Shown here one piece after another: positions 10,578 to 18,687 of a stretch of 64,000 nt of DNA. The stretch lies in the NCBI RefSeq assembly GCF_008807375.1, contig NZ_CP043311.1, positions 2,708,001-2,772,000 of the forward strand, given 5' to 3'. Each line of letters starts with the position of its first letter. Positions within the stretch are counted from its first letter, which is position 1. Origin of the DNA: Pseudomonas lalkuanensis (GTDB lineage: Bacteria; Pseudomonadota; Gammaproteobacteria; Pseudomonadales; Pseudomonadaceae). The notes under the pieces were generated by a model, which was given only the letters and a program-made list of their open reading frames with translations, was not told the origin of the DNA and did not search any database. Position numbers and translations under genes: made by a program.

Positions 10578-11924
10578 TTAGTGCGGCAGCTGGTCCAGCA
10601 GTGCGCTGACCAGGTTGTTGAAGGTGGCGGCCGAATCCATGGCACGGGTGCCGGAGCGGTCCTCGCCGCCGGCGCTGCTGGCGCGCCGGGCCTGGTCGGG
10701 GGTGGACGCCAGCTTGACGATCACCAGCTCGCGTCCGGGGTTGATGTAGATCTTCTGGCCGAAGCGACCGCTGGCCTCGATGGAGCCGTCACCGTCGTTC
10801 TTCTGGAACCAGTAGTTGCGGTAGGCGTAGCCCGGGCGTCCCGGGGCAAGGTTGCCGCGGGCGAAGACCGCCGCGTCGCCGGACTCGAAGAGGCTGTGTA
10901 CCGCCCGGTTGAAACTGTCATCCGAGGCCTTGCTGGCCAGTTCGCGGCGTACCAGCTCGGCAAAGCGCGCGGTGTCCCGCAGGTTGCCGCTGATGCCGCC
11001 GCTGGCCATCTCGGTGCCCAATTGGTCCACTTGGACGTAGGCGTCCTCCTCGGCGAAGCGCGACCAGATGCGCTCTTCCACCAGTTCCGCCCAAGTCTTC
11101 CCGGATATACGCCGCAACGCCCAGGCCAGGGCTTCGGGCGAGCCGTTCTGGTAGAAGAACGGCGGTTCGGAGGTGGCGTCGCCAGCGGGTTGCGCCATCT
11201 TCAGGAAGCTGTAGATGTCTTCCGGCATACCCGGCTGGCGCGGGATCAGGCCGGTTGCGGCAAAGAGGCCGAGGTCTGGCGGCACCTTCTCCGGGTACGC
11301 CACCGCGACGCGCATGTCGAGATTCGCGCGAACGCTGCTCTCGCCGAAGGGCGTGCCTTCCAGTTCCTGCACGTAGCTAGCCAGCCGTGCTTCCGGGTCG
11401 AGCTTGCCCTCGGCGATGAACTGCGCTGCTAGCAGACCCGTGACCGACTTCGTCATGGAGGCCCATATATGCGGCTGGCGGTCGCCGAAACCATCCAGGT
11501 AGCGCTCGTAGACCACGTTACCTCGGTGCAGGACGATCATGCCGTCGGTGACCGTCTCCTGCAGATAGCGTTCTAGCGTGAGGCTTTCCTCGCCCGCGTT
11601 GAACCTTAGCGTGCCAAGGTTTAGCGGCTGACCGGCGGGCAACGGCAGAGGGGCGCGTGCCCGGGCGAGGTTGCGGGTGGACGATACCTCGCGAGCGTGG
11701 GTCATGGTCCAGCGCAGGTAGGTGGGCAGGAAGGCGTTGACTTTATTCACGCGGAGCTCCGGGGCAGGGGGGAAGCCTTGCATGACGCCGACGCTGGGCG
11801 CCGCAGGGAACGCCTGTGCTGGCAGAAGGGCAGTGCCGAGCAGCAGGCTGGCGCTCAGCAGCAGACCGGAGGCGCGACGCTGGCGCGAAGGCGAGGCCAG
11901 GGTAGGAAAAGTGCATGGAGTCAT
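10578..11924 (-). CDS. Secreted serine hydrolase of the beta-lactamase/esterase (class C) family
   Basis: A 448-residue protein with an N-terminal export signal (hydrophobic LLLSASLLLGTALLPAQAF). It has the SxxK nucleophile motif S156-M-T-K159 in WASMTKSVTG and the YxN motif Y258-Q-N260. The family includes class C beta-lactamases, D-alanyl peptidases and esterases such as EstB. Next to DUF1302/DUF1329 and a thiolase, an esterase or lactonase that acts on the substrate in the periplasm is the likeliest role; antibiotic hydrolysis is not indicated. It is the first gene of the operon. The start codon overlaps an AACAACAA motif, with only a weak GGGA Shine-Dalgarno sequence. The divergent LysR gene begins 118 bases away. 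Confidence 0.8.
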   Translation of the reverse strand: MTPCTFPTLASPSRQRRASGLLLSASLLLGTALLPAQAFPAAPSVGVMQGFPPAPELRVNKVNAFLPTYLRWTMTHAREVSSTRNLARARAPLPLPAGQPLNLGTLRFNAGEESLTLERYLQETVTDGMIVLHRGNVVYERYLDGFGDRQPHIWASMTKSVTGLLAAQFIAEGKLDPEARLASYVQELEGTPFGESSVRANLDMRVAVAYPEKVPPDLGLFAATGLIPRQPGMPEDIYSFLKMAQPAGDATSEPPFFYQNGSPEALAWALRRISGKTWAELVEERIWSRFAEEDAYVQVDQLGTEMASGGISGNLRDTARFAELVRRELASKASDDSFNRAVHSLFESGDAAVFARGNLAPGRPGYAYRNYWFQKNDGDGSIEASGRFGQKIYINPGRELVIVKLASTPDQARRASSAGGEDRSGTRAMDSAATFNNLVSALLDQLPH

Positions 11925-11931
11925 TGTTGTT
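11924..11931 (-). promoter_or_regulatory. Crc/Hfq CA motif at the serine hydrolase start
   Basis: AACAACAA directly abuts and overlaps the ATG of the serine hydrolase gene (AACAACAATG on the minus strand), an ideal position for Hfq/Crc to block initiation. Confidence 0.6.
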
Positions 11932-11975
11932 ATCCCATTGAGGCGGGTTCGGGCCAGGGGCCTCTTTTCCGGATG

Positions 11976-11995
11976 CTATGCAGGGCCAGGCATAG
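11976..11995. promoter_or_regulatory. Candidate LysR operator between divergent genes
   Basis: Inverted arms CTATGC and GCATAG separated by 8 bases, inside the 118-base gap between the serine hydrolase operon and the LysR gene. Size and position fit a LysR-family T-N11-A site controlling both directions. Confidence 0.5.
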
Positions 11996-12042
11996 ATACA
12001 ATGAACTACTTCGTAAATAGTCATAACCAAGAGGAATGCCAT

Positions 12043-12966
12043 TTGGATACTCGCGATCTCGAATATGTCGTCGGGGTGCGCCAGGCCGGCTCCATCGGCA
12101 AGGCCGCCGAGGCCCTCGGCATTTCCCAGCCAGCGCTGACCAAGGCGGTGCGCCGGGTCGAGGAACAACTGGGTCTACAGCTGTTCGAACGGGTGCCCCA
12201 GGGAATGCGCCCGACGCAGGCTGGCGAGTTGTTCCTGGAGCGCGCGCAGAAACTGCGGCGCGACTACGATGACGCCATGGCGGAAATGCGCAGCCTGCTC
12301 ACCGGGGAGCAGGGCATGGTGCGCATCGGCTATTCGCTGACCTTTCCCGATGAACTGCTGCACACCGCCTGCAAGCGCCTGCTCCGCGAACGCCCCGCGG
12401 CCAAGCTCAAACTCTGCTGCCGGATGGCCCAGGAACTGCTGAGTGCCTTGCGCGCCGGGGACCTGGATATCGTCTTCGTGCCGATCCAGGCTTCCGAACC
12501 GGATCTGGACATTCAGCCGCTGTATCAGGACCGGCTGGTGGTGGCGGCCGATGCGGGCCACCCGCTCTGCAGCCGCGAGAAGCTGCGTCTTGACGACCTG
12601 GTGGGTGAGGATTGGGCCCTCCCGGCCGGGCACATCACTGTACGGATCATGCTCGATGAGGCGTTTCGTCGGCGCGGACTGCCTCCTCCCTCGACCCGGG
12701 TGGAGGCGGATTTCAGTAGCCCCAACGCCTACCAGCTGATTGTCGGCAGTCGCATGTTGACCCTGGCGCGCTTCAGCCGGGAATTCCTCGATACCGGCAT
12801 GGCGGCGCTAGACCTGGCGCCGGGGGAGATGGATCTGGACCGGCACATCGGCATGGTGACCCGCACCAACGGTTTCCTCTCGCCGGTTTGCTGCCGGGCG
12901 ATCGAGTTGTTCCAGGAGGAAATTTCGAAGGGCAACTTCGGCCTCGGGGTGATGTACCCGGACTGA
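12043..12966 (+). CDS. LysR-family transcriptional regulator
   Basis: A winged-helix LysR regulator of 307 residues: an N-terminal HTH (SIGKAAEALGISQPALTKAVRRVE) followed by a type 2 periplasmic-binding-like effector domain. I chose the TTG at 12043 because AAGAGG lies at good spacing before it and the protein then begins MDTRDLEYV, where LysR proteins usually begin. An in-frame ATG at 12001 would add 14 residues without a good ribosome site. It is transcribed divergently from the serine hydrolase/DUF1302/DUF1329/thiolase operon with a palindrome between them, so it most likely controls that operon and itself. The alkyl sulfatase gene 132 bases downstream, on the same strand, may also be a target. 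Confidence 0.85.
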   Translation: MDTRDLEYVVGVRQAGSIGKAAEALGISQPALTKAVRRVEEQLGLQLFERVPQGMRPTQAGELFLERAQKLRRDYDDAMAEMRSLLTGEQGMVRIGYSLTFPDELLHTACKRLLRERPAAKLKLCCRMAQELLSALRAGDLDIVFVPIQASEPDLDIQPLYQDRLVVAADAGHPLCSREKLRLDDLVGEDWALPAGHITVRIMLDEAFRRRGLPPPSTRVEADFSSPNAYQLIVGSRMLTLARFSREFLDTGMAALDLAPGEMDLDRHIGMVTRTNGFLSPVCCRAIELFQEEISKGNFGLGVMYPD

Positions 12967-13098
12967 CCCAGCCCGAGCCATGCAATCGCGTTATGGCTGG
13001 CATGCGCCTCTGGTATTGGCCTGGCGCGGGCTGCCTCCCTAGAGTCGCCACGGGCCTTTGCGTCCGCCCATTCCAACAAGACCAGAGCGATCCCCTGC

Positions 13099-15069
13099 AT
13101 GCCTAGTTTCCGCCTCAGCGCCATTCTCCTCGCGCTCATTGCCTCGGGCGCCGTCCAGGCCGAGCTGCCCACTCCCGGCAAGCCCGCCACCGCCATCACA
13201 AGCAACCTCAACCAGGCCTGGCTGCAGCGCTTGCCGTTCGAGGACAAGGCCGACTTCGCCAACGCCAGGCGTGGCCTGATCGAGGCCTTCGACGGGGTGG
13301 TGAAGAACGCCCAGGGCCAGCCGGTCTGGGACCGCGCGGCCTACAACTTCCTCGACGCCAACCAGGCGCCGGCCAGCGTCAATCCGAGCCTCTGGCGCAT
13401 CGCCCAGTTGAACAACCTCGCGGGTCTGTTCGAAGTACGCGAGCGCATCTACCAGGTTCGCGGAATGGACCTGTCGAACATGACCATCATCGAGGGCGAC
13501 AACGGCCTGATCCTGATCGACCCGCTGATAAGCACCGAAACCGCCCGCGCCGGACTTGAACTCTACTACCGACATCGCCCGCGCAAGCCGGTACTGGCAG
13601 TGATCTATAGCCACTCCCACGTCGACCACTTCGGCGGTGTGCGCGGGGTGATCGACGAAGCCGACGTGAAGGCCGGCAAGGTGCGGGTGTTTGCTCCCGA
13701 AGGCTTCTACGAGCACGCCGTCAGCGAGAATGTGCTGGCGGGTCCGGCGATGATGCGTCGCGCCCAGTACATGTACGGTTCGCTGCTGCCACGGGGCGAG
13801 CGCGGCCAGGTAGACGCCGGTCTCGGCAAGGGCACTCCGGTCAACGCCAGCGTCACCCTGATTGCGCCCACCGACCTGATTCGCGAACCCCTGGAAACCC
13901 GCAGCATCGACGGTGTCGAGATCAAGTTCCAGCTCACGCCGGGTACCGAGGCTCCGGCGGAAATGAACCTGTATTTCCCACAGTTCAGGACGCTGTGCAT
14001 GGCCGAGAACGCCACCCATACCCAGCACAACGTCCTCACCCTGCGCGGTGCCCTGGTGCGCGACGCCAAGGTCTGGGCACAGTATCTGGATGACGCGCTG
14101 GTGCGGTTCGGCGAGCAGGCCGAGGTACTGTTCGCCCAGCACCACTGGCCCACGTGGGGTGGCGAGGCAATTCGTGAATACCTGGCCGACCAGCGTGACA
14201 TGTACGCCTTCCTCGATAGCCAGACCCTGCGCCTGATCAACCAGGGGGCGACCCCCACCGAGATCGCCGCGCAGCTGAGCTCGCTGCCGCCGCGCCTTGC
14301 TGGCAAGTGGTACAGCCGCGACTACTACGGCTCCCTCAGCCACAACGTGCGCGCCGTTTACCAGCGGTACATGGGCTTCTACGATGGCAACCCGGCAAAC
14401 CTCGACCCACTGCCGCCGGTGCAGGCCGGGCAACGCTACGTGTTGGCCATGGGCGGCGCCGATGCCGTGCTGGCGACGGCGCGCGAGGCCTTCGCGGCGG
14501 GCGACTACCGCTGGGCGGCGCAGTTGCTCAACCACCTGGTGTTCGCCGAGCCTGACAACAAGGCTGCCCGCGACCTGCAGGCCGACACCCTGGAGCAGTT
14601 GGGCTACCAGAGCGAGAACGCCACCTGGCGCAACGTCTACCTCAGTGGCGCACTGGAACTGCGCGAGGGCGTGGCACAAGCCAAGGCACACAAGAGCGCC
14701 GCGCCGGATATGATCCGAGCGCTAACCCCCGGCATGTTCTTCGATTACTTGGCGGTGCGCATCGACGCCATGCAGGCCGCCGACGAGGACCTGCTGATCA
14801 ACTGGCGTTTCACCGACCTCGAAGAGGACTACGCGCTAACCCTGCGCAACGGCGTACTCACCTACCGCACCGGCATGCGTCACGCCAAGGCCGACGTGAA
14901 CCTCCGCATGAGCAAGGCGCTGCTGGACAGCATCGCCCTCAAGGAGACCGGTTTCCTCAAGGAATCCACCATCGGCGGCATCGATATCGAGGGCGGGCGC
15001 ATAAAGCTGCTGAAACTGCTGGCCGGCCTGGACGAGCCGAACCCGCAGTTCAACCTGGTCGAGCCTTGA
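13099..15069 (+). CDS. Alkyl sulfatase, metallo-beta-lactamase fold (SdsA1-like), copy 1
   Basis: A 656-residue secreted enzyme with signal peptide MPSFRLSAILLALIASGAVQA. It is expected to hydrolyse primary alkyl sulfates such as SDS to fatty alcohol and sulfate. The binuclear zinc site is visible: H172-S-H174-V-D176-H177 in YSHSHVDHFGG, then the AENATHTQHNVLTLRG block and HHWPTWGG. The C-terminal part (from about residue 530) matches the SCP2-like hydrophobic-binding domain of SdsA1. Length equals that of the family. It is one of three paralogues in this window. It faces the DUF1254 gene across a 213-base gap holding a strong hairpin. No clear Shine-Dalgarno sequence precedes the ATG. Confidence 0.88.
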   Translation: MPSFRLSAILLALIASGAVQAELPTPGKPATAITSNLNQAWLQRLPFEDKADFANARRGLIEAFDGVVKNAQGQPVWDRAAYNFLDANQAPASVNPSLWRIAQLNNLAGLFEVRERIYQVRGMDLSNMTIIEGDNGLILIDPLISTETARAGLELYYRHRPRKPVLAVIYSHSHVDHFGGVRGVIDEADVKAGKVRVFAPEGFYEHAVSENVLAGPAMMRRAQYMYGSLLPRGERGQVDAGLGKGTPVNASVTLIAPTDLIREPLETRSIDGVEIKFQLTPGTEAPAEMNLYFPQFRTLCMAENATHTQHNVLTLRGALVRDAKVWAQYLDDALVRFGEQAEVLFAQHHWPTWGGEAIREYLADQRDMYAFLDSQTLRLINQGATPTEIAAQLSSLPPRLAGKWYSRDYYGSLSHNVRAVYQRYMGFYDGNPANLDPLPPVQAGQRYVLAMGGADAVLATAREAFAAGDYRWAAQLLNHLVFAEPDNKAARDLQADTLEQLGYQSENATWRNVYLSGALELREGVAQAKAHKSAAPDMIRALTPGMFFDYLAVRIDAMQAADEDLLINWRFTDLEEDYALTLRNGVLTYRTGMRHAKADVNLRMSKALLDSIALKETGFLKESTIGGIDIEGGRIKLLKLLAGLDEPNPQFNLVEP

Positions 15070-15282
15070 ACAGGTCGGAGCAGGCTGGCAAATCGTAGGT
15101 CCTGTGTTCGTGCGCCAGCTTGTTGGCCGGCTCAGGGTGGATGTCGCTTTTCACATCCACCAACGGAACCCGCCAGCACTCCGGGAGGTGGACCGGTGAG
15201 GGTGCTCCACCCCATGGGTTGAGCGGCGCGATACCCGTCAGGGCCGGGTACCACGCCCCGAGGACGTGGTCGCCCAGCGCTC
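15070..15282. repeat. Intergenic repeat region with strong hairpin, between convergent genes
   Basis: Contains a 9-bp hairpin (GGTGGATGT / ACATCCACC, 15136-15161) with a T-rich loop. Further on are the words GGGTTGAGCG...GCGATACCC (about 15215-15231), which also occur in related form at 54.46-54.48 kb. The hairpin lies between the ends of two convergent genes and could end transcription from both sides. Confidence 0.5.
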
Positions 15283-16674
15283 TCACTGAACCAGGCGGAT
15301 CTGCGGCGGTAGCCATTGCCGCTGGAGCGCCTCGGGCTGCGGCCAATAGAGCCGCAGGAACAGGTTGAAGCGGCCATCCGGCGCGGGCAGCCAGTTTGCG
15401 CGCAACTGCTCGTCGTCCGGCGGTTGCCGCTGCACCAGCAGGTCCAGGGAACCGTCGGCGTTGTAGCGCAACGGATCGCGGTCGCCCAGTGCGTAGCGGT
15501 CGAGGGGGTTGGCGGACAGCAGCTGGCGGTCGTTGTACAGGGTCAGCGACCAGAAGGCGCGGGCCGGCGGCAGCTGGTCCTTGGCGAAATGCAGCAGGTA
15601 GCGCTTGTCGCCGCGCAGTGTCTGGCCCTGCGGGTCCTGGTGCAGGTTGGGGTAGATGGCGTCTTCCGGCGAGTTGGCGCCGAGGCCGAGCTTGGCCACC
15701 AGGGCGCGTTGCTGGTAGCGGGTGCCGTACTCACCCAATTCGTAGCCGATTCGCCAGCCATTGAAGGTGGGGCGCTTGCCGAGGAGTCGCTGGCTGTCCT
15801 CCAGTTCGGCCACGACCTTGCGATAGCCGAAGAAGCTGCCCAGGCGCTGCAGGGGCGATTGCTCCAGGCTGCAATCCGCGTCGAGCAGGCCCGCCGCCGC
15901 AATGCGTCGGAGCATGGTCTCGTCCTCGGCGCGGGGCGGGTTGTCCCGCAGCAGGCGGCAGAAGCTGCCGAAGAAGTCTTCACGGCTCCAACCGGCCAAC
16001 TGCTTGTCCGGCCCGCGCGCCGGGTCCAGCGGCGGCAGTTCGACCATGCCGGCGGGAGCCGAGGTGCGGGGCGCCCCTTGCCAGACACTCAGCGGCATCA
16101 GCTGGAATTGGTCCTGCAGGGTATGGACCTCGGCGTAATCCCGCGGCCCGGCGGAGCGGATGCGGCCGATCATCCAGGCCATCTCCGTGGGGATACGCAG
16201 CAGCTGCATGCCCTCGGGAAGCTGCCCCTTCCAGGACGGCCCGGCGACCAGGAAGATGCCGCCGCCGGAGCCGATGGTACGGGTGCCGGGACTGGCCACC
16301 ACATTGGTCCAGGCATCCATGATCGGCATCATGTAGTAGCGCTCGCCGGTTGGCGGGATGCTCATAACCACTGGCTCCTGGCGCAGGTCGAAGTGGGCGA
16401 TGCTGTAAAGCGTATCGACGTTGGGCGACACCACACTGTTGAAGCTCGCGTCGGGGAACCGGCGGCTATGGCGGAAGCCGTTGATGGCGGTGGTCCCGAG
16501 CAAAGCCTGATGCTGTCTGGTCAGTTCCATCAGCACCAGTGGATAGGCGAACAGGTATGCCTGGGCGGTCTCCCGGCCCTGTTCCACCACCTGTAGGGCA
16601 GAAACCGTAAGGCCCGCCGCCAGGGCGGTAGCACCCAGCCCGAGGCGCCAGCGCAATTTCCTCGTCAACGCCAT
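15283..16674 (-). CDS. DUF1254/DUF1214 family protein
   Basis: A 463-residue protein with an N-terminal hydrophobic segment (LGLGATALAAGLTVSALQVV) that acts as signal or anchor. A DUF1254 domain follows (about residues 35-190, with AYLFAYPLVLMELTRQ and SPNVDTLYSIAHFDL), then a C-terminal DUF1214 domain (LTLYNDRQLLSANPLDRYALGDRD). This two-domain architecture (COG5361) has no firmly assigned reaction. I placed the start at 16674 because GGGAGG lies 7 bases upstream and the signal segment follows; the frame is open further upstream but that stretch reads as low-complexity shadow. The start overlaps the end of the upstream DUF202 gene by 10 bases, implying coupling. Its location opposite an alkyl sulfatase hints at a role with amphiphiles, which is inference only. 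Confidence 0.8.
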   Translation of the reverse strand: MALTRKLRWRLGLGATALAAGLTVSALQVVEQGRETAQAYLFAYPLVLMELTRQHQALLGTTAINGFRHSRRFPDASFNSVVSPNVDTLYSIAHFDLRQEPVVMSIPPTGERYYMMPIMDAWTNVVASPGTRTIGSGGGIFLVAGPSWKGQLPEGMQLLRIPTEMAWMIGRIRSAGPRDYAEVHTLQDQFQLMPLSVWQGAPRTSAPAGMVELPPLDPARGPDKQLAGWSREDFFGSFCRLLRDNPPRAEDETMLRRIAAAGLLDADCSLEQSPLQRLGSFFGYRKVVAELEDSQRLLGKRPTFNGWRIGYELGEYGTRYQQRALVAKLGLGANSPEDAIYPNLHQDPQGQTLRGDKRYLLHFAKDQLPPARAFWSLTLYNDRQLLSANPLDRYALGDRDPLRYNADGSLDLLVQRQPPDDEQLRANWLPAPDGRFNLFLRLYWPQPEALQRQWLPPQIRLVQ

Positions 16675-17060
16675 GGCAAGCCCTCCCGCAATTGGCGGGT
16701 CAGGCATGGCGAACTCTGCGCGATCATTGTTGTTCTCCTGGTTGCAGTGTCGAAATGAGCGGATCGCCCGTTGGATGCCAGATCGGCAAGGGCGACCAGC
16801 GCCAGGGCCAGCGACGCCAGGCCGGTGGCCAGCACCATGCCCGGCCGCGCGTGGCCGCGCTCTTCCCGCAGCATCGCCAGGCTGCGTTGGTAGCGTCGGC
16901 GCTGGCCCAGCCACGGCACCGCCGCAGTGGCCAGGGCGAGGACGGCCAGCAGCGGCGACTGGCCGCGCAGGGCCAGGCAGGCGATCACCAGCAGCGACAG
17001 CTGGGTGCGACGCCAGGCCAGTTCGGTGCGCTCGGCCTGTAGGCCGGGATCGGGGACCAT
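16665..17060 (-). CDS. DUF202 membrane protein, second of a pair
   Basis: A 131-residue protein that begins MVPDPGLQAERTELAWRRT, the DUF202 signature (ERTxLAWxRT). Three hydrophobic segments follow, so it is a small inner-membrane protein. Its ATG is 1 base beyond the stop of the preceding DUF202 gene (TGAAATG). The last 20 residues, MIAQSSPCLTRQLREGLPWR, begin at an internal ATG (16727) that has its own CAGGAG ribosome site and an AACAACAA motif. That segment may therefore also be made as a leader peptide for the DUF1254 gene, whose start it overlaps. Function of the DUF202/YidG family is unknown. Confidence 0.72.
   Translation of the reverse strand: MVPDPGLQAERTELAWRRTQLSLLVIACLALRGQSPLLAVLALATAAVPWLGQRRRYQRSLAMLREERGHARPGMVLATGLASLALALVALADLASNGRSAHFDTATRRTTMIAQSSPCLTRQLREGLPWR
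16727..16734 (-). promoter_or_regulatory. Crc/Hfq CA motif with strong ribosome site upstream of DUF1254
   Basis: AACAACAA overlaps an ATG (16727) that is preceded by CAGGAG. From this ATG a 20-residue peptide is encoded that ends inside the start region of the DUF1254 gene. Confidence 0.5.
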
Positions 17061-17061
17061 T

Positions 17062-17451
17062 TCAGAATCCCCAGCGCGGCAGGAACAGCCAGGCCATGAC
17101 CAGTGCGGCCACCACGCAGCCCAGGGCCAGCAGTGGCACCAGAGGCGGCAGGGGCAGGGCTCGGCGATGCCGCAGGGCGCGTTCCACCGACAGCCAGCGC
17201 AGGCAGGCTCCGACGCTGACGAGGAGACTGAGGGACAGTAGGCAGAGGGTGATGACCAGCCGCAACGCGGGTTCGAAGGCGTGGCCCGCGAAGGTCTCGA
17301 TGGCGATGCCGCCACCCAGCAGGGCCAAGGCGGTACGCACCCAGGCAAGGAAGGTGCGCTCGTTGGCCAAGGTGAAGCGCGGGTCCGGCTCCTCGCCCCC
17401 CAGCAGCTTGCGGGCCAGCGCTGGGCGCCCGGTCGTTTGCGGCAGGCTCAT
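17062..17451 (-). CDS. DUF202 (YidH-like) membrane protein, first of a pair
   Basis: A 129-residue inner-membrane protein. The cytoplasmic N-terminus has the DUF202 motif DPRFTLANERTFLAWVRTALALLGGG. Three predicted membrane helices follow and it ends FLPRWGF. I start it at 17451 (MSLPQTTGRP) with AAGAG about 9 bases upstream; an ATG at 17481 would add 10 residues but has no ribosome site. It is coupled to the second DUF202 gene and then to DUF1254. Such DUF202 pairs (yidH-yidG order) are common in gamma-proteobacteria and uncharacterised. Confidence 0.75.
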   Translation of the reverse strand: MSLPQTTGRPALARKLLGGEEPDPRFTLANERTFLAWVRTALALLGGGIAIETFAGHAFEPALRLVITLCLLSLSLLVSVGACLRWLSVERALRHRRALPLPPLVPLLALGCVVAALVMAWLFLPRWGF

Positions 17452-17545
17452 TGCACGAAACTCTTCACTGGGGCCTCTCATCGTCTAGTGAAATCTGGTC
17501 GTCCCACGGAGCGTCGAAGGCGCTGCATTCGGCGAAATGGGTGGG

Positions 17546-17561
17546 AGATATTCGAATATCT
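17546..17561. promoter_or_regulatory. 16-bp perfect palindrome between DUF202 and LysR genes
   Basis: AGATATTCGAATATCT is perfectly self-complementary. It lies in the 270-base gap between the divergent DUF202 operon and the LysR gene at 17722, a natural place for an operator. Confidence 0.5.
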
Positions 17562-17721
17562 GATAGCCATGCTGTGTCGGGGATTACCGGACCTATCCAG
17601 TGTTTTGCGGATACTCCCTCTGCATGGGATTTTCAGGGATACTAGGCGGCCTCCGAAACGCCCCACAAATAGCGTCTTCGGATAGTTGCCATATCAGTTC
17701 GGCATAGCCAGAGAGACGTGC

Positions 17722-18687
17722 ATGACCCTCAAGCAGCTCCGTTACCTGATCGCCATCGCTGAGGCCGGCAGCTTCTCCGCGGCGGCCCGCCGGGCCTTCA
17801 TTGCCCAGCCCGCCCTGAGCCGACAGATCGGCCTGCTGGAGAGCGAACTGGAAATCCAGCTGCTGGAGCGCCAGCACGACGGAGTGGCGTTGACCGACGC
17901 GGGGCGCCGGCTTTACGAAGTGGCCCGCTCGGTGGTGCAGAAGCTCGATTCGGTGAAGGACGAACTGGCCTCCACCCGTGGCGATCCCAAGGGCCATGTG
18001 GCTATTTCCATTCCGGCCACCGCCTCGGCGCTGTTGTTGCCGCAGATCATCGCGCGGGCCGCCGAGAAATTTCCCAGCATCAATCTGACGGTGTGGGATG
18101 GCCTGACCCGCGAGGGTGGCCAGGCCATCGAGCTCGGCAAGGTGGACTTCGGTGTGGTGCCCAATGCCGAGGAGCTGGAACATGTGGCCGCCGAGCCGGT
18201 GTTCACCGAAGACCTCTACTGGGTGGGGCAGGCGTCAGAGAGCGAAGGCCCAATCAGCCTGGCTGAGGCGGGGGCGACGCGCCTGGTAATGGCGCCCCGG
18301 ACCCTGCACCTGCGCCGCCGCATCGAGCAGGCGGCGATGGAAGCCGGGGTTGTGCTCAACGTCGTCTATGAACAGCAGTCGGCGCCGGGCATCGCCAGTC
18401 TGGTGCGCGGTGGCCTGGCGGCGACCATCAGTAACTGGCCGCCGCTGGAGGGGCACTTCGAGCCCACCGCCGCGCGGCTGATTGTCGAGCCGCGCATCAC
18501 TCGCACCGTGTCCATCGCCCATTCGGTGCACAAGCCGCTGTCCTTTGCCGCCTCCTGCATGCGCGAGCTGGTGCACGGGCTGCTGCTGGAGGCGGTTCGC
18601 GAGGGCCGCTGGCGTGGCAGCCTCATTGAGCGCGGCTCGGAGGAAGAGTCTCAGGCGCTCGAGCAGGCGTCGCCGGCCTCGACCTGA
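17722..18687 (+). CDS. LysR-family transcriptional regulator (Nac/Cbl-like architecture)
   Basis: A 321-residue LysR regulator. The HTH lies near the N-terminus (GSFSAAARRAFIAQPALSRQIGLLE) and the rest is an effector domain. I chose the ATG at 17722, preceded by AGAGAGA, because it gives the typical LysR beginning MTLKQLRYLIAIAE; an upstream in-frame start would add 12 residues. It is divergent from the DUF202/DUF1254 operon. It is also convergent with the MFS-acyl-CoA dehydrogenase-ligase operon, overlapping the last 37 bases of the MFS gene. Either set could be its target; the divergent one has a palindrome in the gap. Confidence 0.83.
   Translation: MTLKQLRYLIAIAEAGSFSAAARRAFIAQPALSRQIGLLESELEIQLLERQHDGVALTDAGRRLYEVARSVVQKLDSVKDELASTRGDPKGHVAISIPATASALLLPQIIARAAEKFPSINLTVWDGLTREGGQAIELGKVDFGVVPNAEELEHVAAEPVFTEDLYWVGQASESEGPISLAEAGATRLVMAPRTLHLRRRIEQAAMEAGVVLNVVYEQQSAPGIASLVRGGLAATISNWPPLEGHFEPTAARLIVEPRITRTVSIAHSVHKPLSFAASCMRELVHGLLLEAVREGRWRGSLIERGSEEESQALEQASPAST

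Noticed and set aside
10578..11924. Serine hydrolase considered as an AmpC-type resistance gene
   Set aside because: It has the shared SxxK/YxN fold motifs but no AmpC-specific context; the operon is catabolic.
13039..14691. 550-codon minus-strand frame opposite alkyl sulfatase copy 1
   Set aside because: The same type of shadow appears opposite all three sulfatases, which shows it results from codon bias.
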